From contig JALRMH010000063.1 in assembly GCA_026119935.1 (NCBI GenBank), positions 117,451-181,450 on the forward strand: DNA of 64,000 bases. The letters run 5' to 3'. Both the position numbers and the translations under genes were made by a program. Below the pieces are notes generated by a model. The model saw nothing but the letters and a program-made list of their open reading frames with translations, did not search any database and was not told the origin of the DNA. Origin of the DNA: Endothia cerciana. Its lineage: Eukaryota; Ascomycota; Sordariomycetes; Diaporthales; Cryphonectriaceae. Positions 43,740 through 54,982 of this stretch are shown piece by piece (position 1 is the first letter of the stretch; each line of letters opens with the position of its first letter).

Positions 43740-44700
43740 TTCAGCAAGTCTTTTAACTTATTTAATATATTAAACAACTCTATTTGCATTAATAATAGTA
43801 AGAAGATATTATCTAGGCTTAATAAGAACAAATCTAGCATAGCACCTAGGCCTTTACTATTATTAATAATAATAAAAGCTATAAGATAGATAAGCTAGCT
43901 ATATATAATAGCACTTAAAAACTTCTTTAAGGATTCCTTACTTACTGCAAGGCGTACTTCTTATATAATGCCTTTTAGTTTACTATAGAACTTGAGAAAG
44001 TTATCCTTGCTAGAACTCGCTTTAAAAAGGATGCTCTCATCTAGTATAAGCTCTCTCTCTGCAACTATCTAGAATATACTAATAACCCTAATGCACGCGC
44101 TAAGAGCACTAAAGAAATGTTCGACTCCTTTGCAGGCTTTAAAAAGGCCTTTAGGAAAACCTTTAGTAACCCTAATAAAAAACGCACTATAGCTTAGCAG
44201 CTAATAGACTTTAAATAAATTAAGTTAGTATTAGCCTATATAGTTAGGTTTAAGCAACTTATAGCACAACTCTTATAGAAAGACTAAAACTTTATAGAAT
44301 ATTATTATAAAGAACTTAAGAACAAAGTTAAAGATAAGATCTTTAAGTAAGATTAGCCTAAAGACTTTGCAATATTTATAAACACAGCTATTAGAATCGA
44401 TAACTATCTCTATAAATAATAGATAGAGAAGTCTAAAAAGAGAGGAAGCTAATCTATATAGCGCTTACAGCTAGGTAATAATAAGAAGTTCTAGCTTAAG
44501 AATTAAAGTAGAAATCAGCGCTAGAATATAATATAAAGCAGAAGTACTTATACTAGCCTAATAGAACTAGACGCAGCTAACTATTAATCTATAAGAAGAC
44601 TAAATAATAGCATTAAGTGCTATAATTATAGAAAGTACAGCTATTTTATATAAGAATATAGACTATCTAAAAAATTATAATAGCAACTAGTCTAAGAGGG
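43740..44700 (+). pseudogene. Gag relic of gypsy A
   Basis: Homologous by eye to 63,330-63,800 in element D, where FEKDALISYKPALCDYLEHA and AKGTKEIFDSFAGFEKAIKE are still readable. Here it has many stops. Zinc knuckle at 44618-44665 (KCYNYRKYSYFI*EY) with two Cys and the His mutated to Tyr. Confidence 0.75.
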
Positions 44701-45799
44701 ATAATAAGTGAATGTCCTTTAATAATAAAAACCTAATCAGCTGAGTAATAACATCTTACTAGAGTAAGTGTTAGACCTTATCTATAACTATAGACTCTTT
44801 AACTAGATGTTCTGCTTTAATAATAGATGCTTAATACACCTTTTAGAGAAAGAAGGCTTAGGATAGTTTTTTAAAGCACTTAAGAAGACACAGCGACTAG
44901 CAATAAATAAAAAGGGCCTAATCTATAATATAGCACTAAACGACAGCAACCTAGACTATTCAAGCACCTTTGAGAAGGGACTTGAAAGAAAAGTTTAAAA
45001 ACTTAAGGATAAGGATTTAAGACTATATCTAATAGCCTATTATAAAGAACACTTCTTATCCTAAGCAACTATAGAGATTATAAAGGAAGAAACACCTTAA
45101 GACTAATAACTAGATAATATGCTAGAACTTATTATTCTAAGAATAGAAGATAAAAATATTATAAATAAGGAAGAAACTCACAGCTACGACTCAGACTAAG
45201 GACAGAACACTCAGGACCTAGTAATTAAATATATAATATATAGCCTTAAGCTTAAAGACCTCTTCACTATAGTATCTATTTAAAATACTAAAGCTAAATA
45301 GCTAGAGGATATTAGAATCAGCCTAATTAATAGAAGATACTATAAGCTTGTATAGATCTTATATATATACTACAGCTGCAAGATGCACTTTATAGAGAAA
45401 GTCAAATATAAGTAGTTCCTAGTTAGAGAGTTCGGCTAGATTATCTAGGTAATTAAAGAACCCTACCTATGATTTAGAGAAATTCTTAACAAAAAGCACA
45501 ACAACGCTTATATCAGATTGCTAGATGACTGTCCTAGAGAATACATTAATAAGAAAGTCAAATAGTAGTAGTGTAGAACTACTGACTGCACTATCTATAT
45601 CTACTATAAGGTTTAAGACTAGTATAAGCACTAGAATAATAAGGAACAACGCATGTAAGGCTAATAGCAAGCTAGAAAGCTAGCTTAGGGAGCAGCTTAT
45701 AAAGTATAAGAATCTTTAAAAAAGAAGGATCGCTTGTAATAGAACTATAGACGATCAAGGCTTAAAGATTCTTATATGCAGTAGAAAAGGGCTATATAT

Positions 45800-48700
45800 A
45801 TATAAAATTAGATGCTTATATTAATAGAAAACAATACAGCGCTTTATTAGACAGCAGCGCTTAAAGAAACTTTATATTACTAGTAATTATTAATAAGGTA
45901 TAACTATAATAGTATTAAAAGGAATAACCCTATCGACTTAGTACTATAGAAGGACAACTAGTTATATATAACTAAGGAGTAATCGATAAGGAGACTAATT
46001 ATCTACCTGTTTTAATCTAAAGATATACAACTTTTATTATATTAGATATTATAGATATAGCATATTATAAACTAATTATAAGACTTCTTTAACTTAAGGA
46101 GTATAATCTTTAAATCGATTAGACTATTAGCTAGATTTTATAAGATAATGCTATTACTTATAGGAAGGTTGCAATCAACAGCGAAGGATTGGATTTAGTT
46201 ACTAAGGGATACTTAAGGAAAGAGGCCTTAAATGAACTTACAACTACCTCTAAATCAGCAGAGCTGATAGCTTATAGAGAAGAATCTAGCAATAATAAAC
46301 CTAAATAAGAAGTGCTAGGGTATTAGTAGATTAGTATAACAACGAGTACACGCAGGCTTAGAAAAGCTTAGCCTGACTTAGAGTGATAACAGAAGTGTAG
46401 ACTTTAGAACTATAAAGAAATTCTATAACTATAACTTAGGAAATTCAGTCTAGCTTAAAGAGAACCTCTAGAGCTACTAAAGAAATTGTCTCTAGATAAA
46501 AACATTTAATAATACCTCCTGTTCCTCTATAAAGCAGAAACAGAGAAGGACAGACTAATACTAATATTTGCTAAAATACTATAAAAGTACTACGAATTCA
46601 TAAAGCTGTTTTAAAGAAAATTTAACACAGAGCTTTCAGAACACAGCCTATATAACTATAAGATACTATTAAAAGAAGGAACTCAGCTATAGTTCTTCTC
46701 TATTTATAGACTTGACGAGGCAAGACTAAAGACGCTTAAGGAATATTTTAATAAGAATTTTAAGAGAGGATATATTAGACTATTATAATCACTAGCAGGA
46801 TACTTAATCTTGTTTATATTAAAGAAAAACAGAAAACTCTGACTTTATATAAACTATAGATAGCTTAATAATATTATTATTAAAAACTAGTACCCTTTAC
46901 TACTTTTTAAGGAAATTAAAGATCGACTATAAAGTGTATAATAGTTTATAGTATTAGACTTTAAAGAAGGTTATTACTATATCTGCATTAGAGAAGAAGA
47001 AGAATAGAAGATAGTATTTAAGACTTACTATAGATATTATAAATACTTAATTATACTTTTTAGATTAACTAACGCACTAGCATCCTTCTAGGAAATAATT
47101 AACTACATCCTCTGCGAATTCTTAAATATTATATGCATTATCTACCTTAACGATATTCTTATCTACTCTAAGACCCTTGAAGAATATAAGCAATATATAT
47201 AGTAGATACTTCAGATACTCTAAAATACATACCTCTTAATAGAACTAGTCAAAAGCTACTTTTATATTCAGAAAGTCAACTACCTTAAATATATAATCAA
47301 ACTAGGACACATTAAAATATAGAAAGATAAAATATAGGTAGTCAGAGACTAGCCTATACTAAAAAACATTAAGAATGTTAGAGCATTCTTTAAATATATC
47401 AACTTCTATTAGCAATTTATTAGTAAGTATAGTAATATTGCTAGACTTCTTATAAATCTTATGAAAAAAGACCTACCCTTCTAATAGAACTAGAAAGAAA
47501 ACCAGGCCTTCGAAACAATTAAGGAGCTAGTTACTAAAGACCCTGTTTTATAAAAATCAGACCTTTAGAAGGAATACGAGTTATACATAAACGCATCAGA
47601 CTATATATTTAGCGCAGAACTTAACTAGTGTAATAAGCAAGGACGATTATAAATAGTTGCTAACTTCTTAAAGAAACTTAATAAACTAAAGTTATAATAT
47701 AGAATACTAGATAAAAAACTTATAGCTATAGTAGAAGTATTTAAGGAATAAGAATACTATCTTATAAGTGCTAAATATATAATTAAAGTATTCTTAGATT
47801 ATAAAAACCTCACTATATTTATAACAATAAAGAACTTTAATAGAAGACAAGTAAGATAGGCAGAGTACTTATCCTAGTTCGACTTCAAAGTTATCTATAT
47901 TTAAGGTAAGGAAAACGCTAGGGCAGACGCTCTTAGTAAAAGATCAAACTATCAGGACAAGATTAAGGAAGAGATCCAGGACATCTTTATAATTAATAAG
48001 GAAGGAGACCTTATTAACGCGCATAAAAAGCTTGCAGCAGCCTTTAGAATAAGACCCTAAGATAGAGACCCTGAATAAATAACTCTAGCAGAATAAGACG
48101 AGTATATTAAGGATGTATATAGTGCTCTAGCATATAGATATTAAGGAGTTAGAGCAATCTATAAATAAATTAAGAGATATTAGAACCTATTAGGCCTTAG
48201 GAAGAGGATTAAAGATATCTTATAATATTATAACAGCTATAAAAAGAATAAAGCAGAAAGATATAAGCCTTATAGACTGCTATAACCTCTACTAATACTT
48301 ATAACTATTTAGCAATTAATTAGCTTAAACTTTATTATTAAGCTACTACTTTTATAAGAACTTTTAACTAAAGTACTATATAATAGCATCTTAATAGTAG
48401 TTTATAAACTAAGCAAGTATGCTTACTTCTTCTTTTATAAAGAAAGCAGTATAGTAGAAGAACTTATATATATATTTCTTAGAATAATTATTACTAATTA
48501 TAATATACTAGAAGAAGTAATTTTTAATAAAGATAAGAAGTTTAACTTAAAATTTTAGACCTTGCTTATAAAGCAACTTGAAATATAATATAGAATATTT
48601 ATAATATTTCATCCCTAAACAGATAGACAAATAGAAAGAATAAATTAGATCGTCGAATAGTATCTTCGATACTATATTAACTAAGAATAAGATAATTAAG

Positions 48701-49340
48701 TCAACCTATTACCTCTTGCGCAATTCGCTTATAATAGTATAGATATAAATATAATAAAGAAATCGCTATTCTTTATACTCTATAGATATAATCTGACAGC
48801 TTATTATAAAGCACTGCTAAGAGTAGATACAGAAGCAGCAGATAAAAAGGTTAAGAAAATTAAGAAAATCTAAGAAGAACTTTAATCAGAACTATAATTC
48901 GCCTAAGAATAAATAATATAATATGCAAACTCTAAAAGAATTAAAGGACTAATCCTATAAAAGGGAGATAAAGTCTACCTACTTTATAAAAACATTAAAA
49001 TAATAAGACTTAATAGCAAACTCGACTATAAGAAACTAGAACTATTTAAAATTTTATAATAAATCTCCCTAGTTAACTATAAACTCGCACTACTTTATAG
49101 GATAAAGATGCACTTAGTTTTCTATATTTTACTATTAGAACTAATAATAAAGAAAATACTAACAGATAATATAATGAAAATTAAAGATAATAAACTAGAA
49201 TATAAAGTAGAAAAAATCCTTAAGCATAAAGGCAATAATAACACACTTAAGTACCTTATTAAGTAGAAAGGTTACCTAGTAAGCAAGAACTTATAAAAAC
49301 TATAGAAAAACATCAGAAACGCTATAAGTAAATTAAAGAA
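45800..49340 (+). pseudogene. Pol relic of gypsy A
   Basis: Collinear with many stops. Protease ALLDSSA (about 45842; the usual DSGA). Reverse transcriptase: FKEGYYYICIREEEE, then YLNDILIYS at about 47142-47168, where the catalytic YxDD aspartate has become Asn by G-to-A. RNase H: LYINASDYIFSAEL (about 47580). Integrase core: LSKYAYFFFYKESSIVEEL and VIFNKDKKFNLKF, then TDRQIERINQIVEQYL (48345-48830). Integrase C-terminus GDKVYLLYKNIK, and a chromodomain EYKVEKILKHKGNNNTLKYL at about 49198-49320. No active product is possible. Confidence 0.88.
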
Positions 49341-49454
49341 ATACTAGAAGAAAAAGACTAGCTGCAACCCTAGTACTATACTACTAATAGTCACTTTAGC
49401 ATTATAATAATAATAGAAAACTACTACCTAAGACCTTTCTGCTTTAGAATAAAA

Positions 49455-49810
49455 ATCAGGCGCTATAGTTTCACTCTCTAGAAGAGAAGGCTAATTAGAT
49501 ATACTAGGGTCAAGGGTTAAAGAACTCTAGTCAATAACCTCAAGGTGTCTCTAGGACATCAGGCAGGTTTCCTCTTTATAAAGATTATAATCCTCCTTAT
49601 CAGCGAACCCCTCTAAAGAATTAAAGCTACAATAAATCATTTCCGCAGCCCGCTCCTCTAACAGCCTTTGCTGTTTCTATATATAATTAAGATAAGCCTG
49701 CGACGCTAGTAAGGCTTATAAGGTAGTAGTGTTTGCTAACTCTGCCTTAGCCTCCTTATTCAGAACCTTGTGCTTTTCACGAATTAAGCGCTCTGTTAGA
49801 GAAGGAGATT
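49455..49810 (-). pseudogene. Antisense coding region of gypsy A
   Basis: On the strand opposite to gag-pol, between chromodomain and 3' LTR. Frame reads ERLIREKHKVLNKEAKAELA, then KQQRLLEERAAEMI and FNSLEGFADKED, a charged coiled-coil-like protein, interrupted by TAA/TAG codons. It matches the plus-strand frame in element B (53547-53929) closely. Function unknown. Confidence 0.6.
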
Positions 49811-50163
49811 AGCAACTATAAAAAATATTTAGAAATAAGGAGACTAATTAGCAGAAGCTGAGAAACGACTAGTATTATAACTTTAACCTAAAGAAATACA
49901 CTTCTTATAATAAGAAGAGTTTTTAGCAAAGCGATAGGAAGCCTTTATTTCCTAATAATAAGTATAAGCAGGTATTTCAACGCTAAAAATAGAAATAAGC
50001 TTAATAAAGTAATAGCGCTTTTAAGTTTTCACTAAATAATTAGAATGCGATTTGTTAACTCTATTTAATATTTTAATTAAGAAGGTATAATTATATATAT
50101 AAATAACTTGCTAGGATATTTATAAAAGATTATTAAGAATAATAATTAATAAGAAGGAGATAA

Positions 50164-50620
50164 TATTATAACTTATTTAATATATAGGTTATAAATTAAA
50201 GCACTTAGGATAATTATTTAGAAGATAAAAGAAGGGTTTAATACTTTAAAAACTATAGCTTATATAAGCAAGAGTTAGAATTATAAAATTAGAATAGATT
50301 AGTAGCTGATCTATAGTAATCCGGATTAGTTAGATTACTTAGGTGATTTAAATAATCTAATAATCAATACTACTAATAAGACTAAAGAGCTAGATATATA
50401 AAGATATATTTATTTCCTTTAGATAAATCTTATATATAACTCTTTAGTTATTAATCTAAGTTTTAAATATACTTATACTTAAAAGCTTTAAAAGTAATAA
50501 ATACTTGTATAGGCTACTTACTTATATTTTTATATTCAAGGCTTATATTCGACACTGCTCTTATTAGTATAAACCTAATCGGTACTTAGAGATCTTTGGA
50601 TTGCTGCAGTGCTTATTATA
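50164..50620 (+). repeat. Gypsy A 3' LTR
   Basis: 457 bases, matches 43161-43617. More heavily RIP-mutated than its partner. Confidence 0.9.
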
Positions 50621-51211
50621 TATATATTTAAAGAAATAAAAAAGCAGCAGAAAGAGAGCAGAGTAGTAGAAAAGAGAGATATAAAAAGCAGTTATAGTAG
50701 CAAGTAAGGCAGAGAGGAGATAAAGAGAGAGAAGAATGCTGTAAAGAGGATAAAAACTTATAGAAGCAATTATAATAAAACGAAAAGCTATCTGCAAAAA
50801 CAAAGTGAAGGTATAGAGAAATGCAGTAGCAGCAGCTTCTATAGATCCTTAGAAGCTATAAGCACTTGAAAGATAAGCGCAACTATACAGCTATACTCTT
50901 TTAAAGTTCCTGCAGCTACTTAGCTTATAAGCAGAGGATAAATAACTTATAATAACCTGAGAGAAAAAAGCAATAGTCTTTATAAAAAGGTTCTTTCCTA
51001 TAATATCTGCTTGCTTAAATATTTTAAAAACTCTGCAGAGAGATAATACTAATAATATATAAGACTATATAGTAACAAAAAATAATATTATAGCAACTCT
51101 ATAATAAACTAGATTATAAAAAGCAATAAGCAAAGATAATATTATAATAAGCTTTATTAAAGTATATTATAAATAGATCTATAAAGCTTTAGCAATATTA
51201 ACAACTATAAG
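50621..51211 (+). mobile_element. LINE backbone, middle fragment
   Basis: Resumes after the TATAT duplication of gypsy A. Very mutated, no motif visible. Ends at the solo LTR insertion. Confidence 0.45.
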
Positions 51212-51434
51212 TATTAGAATACTTATTATATAAGCCCAGCAGAGTTACAATAATATAGCGAGAACAGGCTATTTAATTAATAGCTGCTAGGTGTCTGTTA
51301 GTACAGAGACTGATTCTTGCAGTATAAAAAGAACTAGTGTGCCGAGTCGCTAGTTATTTAAAGAGAAATAGCCCGTGCGCCGTTAGCGCCGTTGTCTGCT
51401 AGCGCTGTAGGCTACTAGCGCTGTTGTCGTGACA
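51212..51434 (+). repeat. Solo LTR, copy 3 (223 bases)
   Basis: TATTAGAAT (from TGTCAGAA) to TGTCGTGACA. Flanked by ATAAG (51207-51211) and GTAAG (51435-51439), a five-base duplication with a single G-to-A difference. Same length as copy 2. Confidence 0.8.
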
Positions 51435-52734
51435 GTAAGCTTCTGCTTAAGGATCTTCTTAAAGCTATTTTAAAGAGGGAGAGTAGTAGTTTTAAAGAAA
51501 CTAGGGAAAACAACAACTTAAATAAAAGAGGCAGGCAGCTAGAGGCTGATTACCCTTCTTAGCTATATCAGAAAGATCTCTGAAGCGATCTTTGCAAGAC
51601 TTCTTACAGAATATACAGAGACTTATAACCTTCTCTTAGAAGCTCAGATAGAGAACAGAAAGGGAAGGAATACAGAATTTACAGTCCGAGTAATAACAGA
51701 TGCTATTTAAAAAGCTTAGCGTTATAAAAGAGTAGCATTAATACTACTGTTAAATTTAAAAGAGGCCTTCGATAGAATTTATTATAAAACTCTACTATAG
51801 AACTTTAGCAAGATAAAAATTCTAATATAGATAATCTACTAAGTAGAATCCTACTTTTTAAAAAGATTTGTAAGACTTATTATAAATAATATAAAGTTGT
51901 TAATCTTTTTTATTTTAGCTAGAGTATTATAAAGCTCACTCCTTTTGCTAATCTTATTTTTACTTTATATTATATCTTTATATTAAGCTTTTTAAGAAGT
52001 CTTTAAAATCTTAATAATAAGCTTTACAGACGATATAAATATACTAGCTTATAAGAAGATAATATAAAAAACAAGCTAAGAACTAGAGAGAGTGTAAAGA
52101 GTCTGCTGAGAATAAGTAGAAGAGAAAGGGATAGAATTTCAGCTTAATAAGAGTAAGGTGATATATTTCACCTGCAGAAAGCAACCTGCAAGAATACTAA
52201 TATACTTTAGAGAAGTTGAAAAGAGACCGAATAAAGCAGTCTGCTTTCTAAAAGTTCAGCTAAATTAAAAGCTCTAATAGCAAATATATAAGAAAAAAGT
52301 AATAAAAAAGATAATAATATAATAATATACTCTTATAAAGCTTGCAGCAAAGATATAAAAATATAGTTTTATAAAAGTAAGAGAGCTATATATACTTTAT
52401 ATTAAAAATGCTATTATATATAAAGCATTAGCATAGCATATATTAAAAAATAATAAAAAATATATTTAAAAAGTTGTAAAAAGACTATAAAGAGTTTAAA
52501 ATAATATTCTTTAAATAATAGCAGAGGTTTATAAAAGAACTTTTATCTAGAACTTTAAAATAGAAACAGCTTGCCTGCTAATAGATATATATTTAAATAA
52601 GCGAATTGCAGAATTCAAGATGCGCTTTAAAGGCTTAGCTATATACTAGCTAGCTTTAAATAAAGCTTTAAAGATAAAAAGACTGCTCTTAAACTAATAA
52701 ATAAAAAAGAGCAGACTTAGAACAGCAACAGTAT
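51435..52734 (+). mobile_element. LINE backbone, reverse transcriptase fragment
   Basis: Reads ISEAIFARLLTEYTETYNLL, LEAQIENRKGRNTEF, and LILLLNLKEAFDRIYYKTLL, which is the LxDxKGAFD block of non-LTR reverse transcriptases, with Asp mutated to Asn. Further on, VIYFTCRKQPARILIYFREV and KSRLRTATV fit the thumb and linker. Matches Tad1-clade ORF2. Interrupted at 52735 by gypsy B (AGTAT duplication). Confidence 0.7.
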
Positions 52735-53191
52735 TATAATAAGCATTACAGCAATCCAAAGATCTCTAAATACTAATTAAATTTATACTAGTAAGAGTAG
52801 TATCGAATATAAGCTTTGAATATAAAAATATAAATAAATAGCTTATATAAGTATTTACTACTTTTAAAGCTTTTAAGTATAAGTATATTTAAAACTTAAA
52901 TTAACAACTAAAGAGCTATATATAAGATCTATCTAAAGGAAATAAACATGTTCTTATATATCTAGCTCTTTAATCCTATTAATAGTATTAGTTATTAGAT
53001 CACTTAGATCACCTAGGTAATCTAACTAATTCAGATTACTATAAATTAGCTACTAATCTATCTTAATTCTATAACTCTAACCCTTATTTATATAAGCTAT
53101 AGTTCTTAAAGTATTAAACCTTTTCTTTATCTTCTAAATAATTATTCTAAGTGCTTTAGTTTATAACTTATATATTAGATAAGTTATAATA
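52735..53191 (-). repeat. Gypsy B 3' LTR
   Basis: 457 bases; ends TATAATAAGCA and GTTATAATA on the plus strand. Confidence 0.9.
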
Positions 53192-53546
53192 TTATCTCTT
53201 TCTTATTAATTATTATCTTTAATAATCTTTTATAAATATTTTAATAAGTTATCTATATATATAGTTATACTTTCCTAATTAAGATATTAAATAAAGTTAA
53301 TAAATTATATCTTAATTATTTAGTGAAAACTTAAGAGTGCTATTACTTTACTAAGCTTATTTCTATTTTTAGTATTAAAATACCTGCTTATACTTATTAT
53401 CAGAAGATAAAGGCTTCCTATCGCTTCGCTGAAAACTCTTCTTATTATAAAAAGTATATTTCTCTAGGTTAAAGTTATAATATTAGTCGTTTCTTAGCTT
53501 CTACTAGTTAGTCTCCTTATTCCTAAATATTTTTTATAATTACTAA

Positions 53547-53929
53547 TCCCCTTCTCTAGCAGAGCGCTTAATTCGTGAAAAGCGCAAGGTCCTAAATAAA
53601 GAGGCCGAGGCAGAGTCGGTAAATACTGCTGCCTTATAAGCCTTACTAGCGTCGCAGGCTTATCTTAATTGTGTGCGGAAACAGCAAAGGCTGTTAGAGG
53701 AGCGGGCTGCAGAAATGATTCGTCGTAGCTTTAATTCCTTAGAGAGGTTTGCTGATAAGGAGGATCGCAGTCTTCGTGAAGAGGAAACCTGCCTAATATC
53801 CTAGGGACACCTTGAGGTTATTGACTAGAGTTCCTTAGCCCTTGACCCTAATATATCTGGTTAGCCTTCCCTTCTAGAGAGTAAAATTACAGCGCCTGAT
53901 TTTCATTTTAAGGTAAAGAGGTCTTAAGT
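53547..53929 (+). pseudogene. Antisense coding region of gypsy B
   Basis: The best preserved copy of the opposite-strand frame. Plus-strand frame from about 53547 reads SPSLAERLIREKRKVLNKE, then ALLASQAYLNCVRKQQRLLE and ERAAEMIRRSFNSLERFAD, ending FHFKVKRS with TAA at 53927-53929. Four TAA/TAG codons interrupt it (one inside the sequence VID*SSLALDP, where Trp is likely). Base composition here is clearly higher in GC than in the surrounding pol. The predicted product is a basic, charged coiled coil; role unknown. The N-terminus upstream of 53547 is obscured by stops. Confidence 0.6.
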
Positions 53930-54796
53930 AGTAGTTTTCTGTTATTATTATAATACTAAAGTGACTATTAGTAGTATAGTACTAGGGTTATAACTAGTCT
54001 TTTTCTTCTAGTATTTTTTTAATTTACTTATAGTATTTCTAATGTTTTCTTATAATTCTTATAAGTTCTTACTTATTAAGTAACCTTTCTACTTAATAAG
54101 GTACTTGAGTATATTATTATTGCTTTTATATTTAAAGATTTTTTCTACTTTATATTCTAGTTTATTATCTTTGATTTTCACTATATTATTTATTAGTATT
54201 TTCTTTACTATTAGTTCTAGTAGTAAGATATAGAAAACTAGGTATATCTTTATTTTATAAAGTAATATAAGTTTATAGTTGATTAAGAAGATTTGTTATA
54301 AAATTTTAAATAATCTTAGTTTCTTATAGTTGAGTTTACTACTAAGTTTTATTATTTTAATATTTTTATAAAGTAGGTAGACCTTATCTCTCTCTTATAG
54401 GATTAGTCTTTTAATCCTTTTAGAGTTTGTATATTATATTATTTGTTCTTAAGCAAATTATAGTTCTAATTAAAGTTCTTCCTAGATTTTCTTGATTTTC
54501 TTAACCCTTTTATCTATTGCTTTTACATCTACTTTTAATAGTGCTTTATAATAAATTATCGGATTATATTTATAAAGTATAAAAAATAGCGATTTCTTTA
54601 TTATACTTATATCTGCGCTATTATAAGCGAATTATATAAAAGGTAATAAGTCGACCTAGTTATCTTATTTTTAGTTAATATAATATCGAAGGTACTATTC
54701 GACAACTTAATTTATTCTTTTTATTTGTCTATCTATCTAGAGATGAAATACTATAGATATTCTATATTATATTCTAAGTTGCTTTATAAATAAAGT

Positions 54797-54982
54797 CTAA
54801 AACTTTAAGTTGAACTTCTTATCTCTATTAGAAATTACTTCTTTTAGTATATTATAGTTAGCAATAATTATTTTAAAAAATATATATACAAGTTCTTCTG
54901 CTATACTGCTTTCCTTATAAAGAAGAAAGTAAGTATACTTACTTAGTCTGCAAACTACTACTAAGATGCTATTATATAGCAC
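54797..54982 (-). pseudogene. Integrase fragment of gypsy B
   Basis: 61 codons still open: SILVVVCRLSKYTYFLLYKE, SSIAEELVYIF and ILKEVISNRDKKFNLKF. These are the first catalytic strand (its Asp replaced, DRLSK reading CRLSK) and the second Asp region (SDRD reading SNRD) of the DDE integrase core. Confidence 0.85.

Larger units (their letters stand above)
43161..50620 (+). mobile_element. Ty3/gypsy chromovirus A, full length, RIP-mutated
   Basis: 7,460 bases with 457-base LTRs and a TATAT target duplication (43156-43160, 50621-50625). Order of relics: gag (43740-44700, zinc knuckle at 44618), protease, reverse transcriptase, RNase H, integrase, chromodomain. This order (integrase last) defines Ty3/gypsy, and the chromodomain places it with chromoviruses. 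The 3' region also carries an opposite-strand frame. A purine tract (aagaaggagataa) sits before the 3' LTR. Same length and family as element B. Confidence 0.92.

Noticed and set aside
50564..50803. Minus-strand frame of 79 codons rich in Phe, Leu, Ile, Ser and Tyr
   Set aside because: It spans the LTR/LINE junction and its composition is what AT-rich RIP-mutated DNA gives by chance; not a membrane protein.
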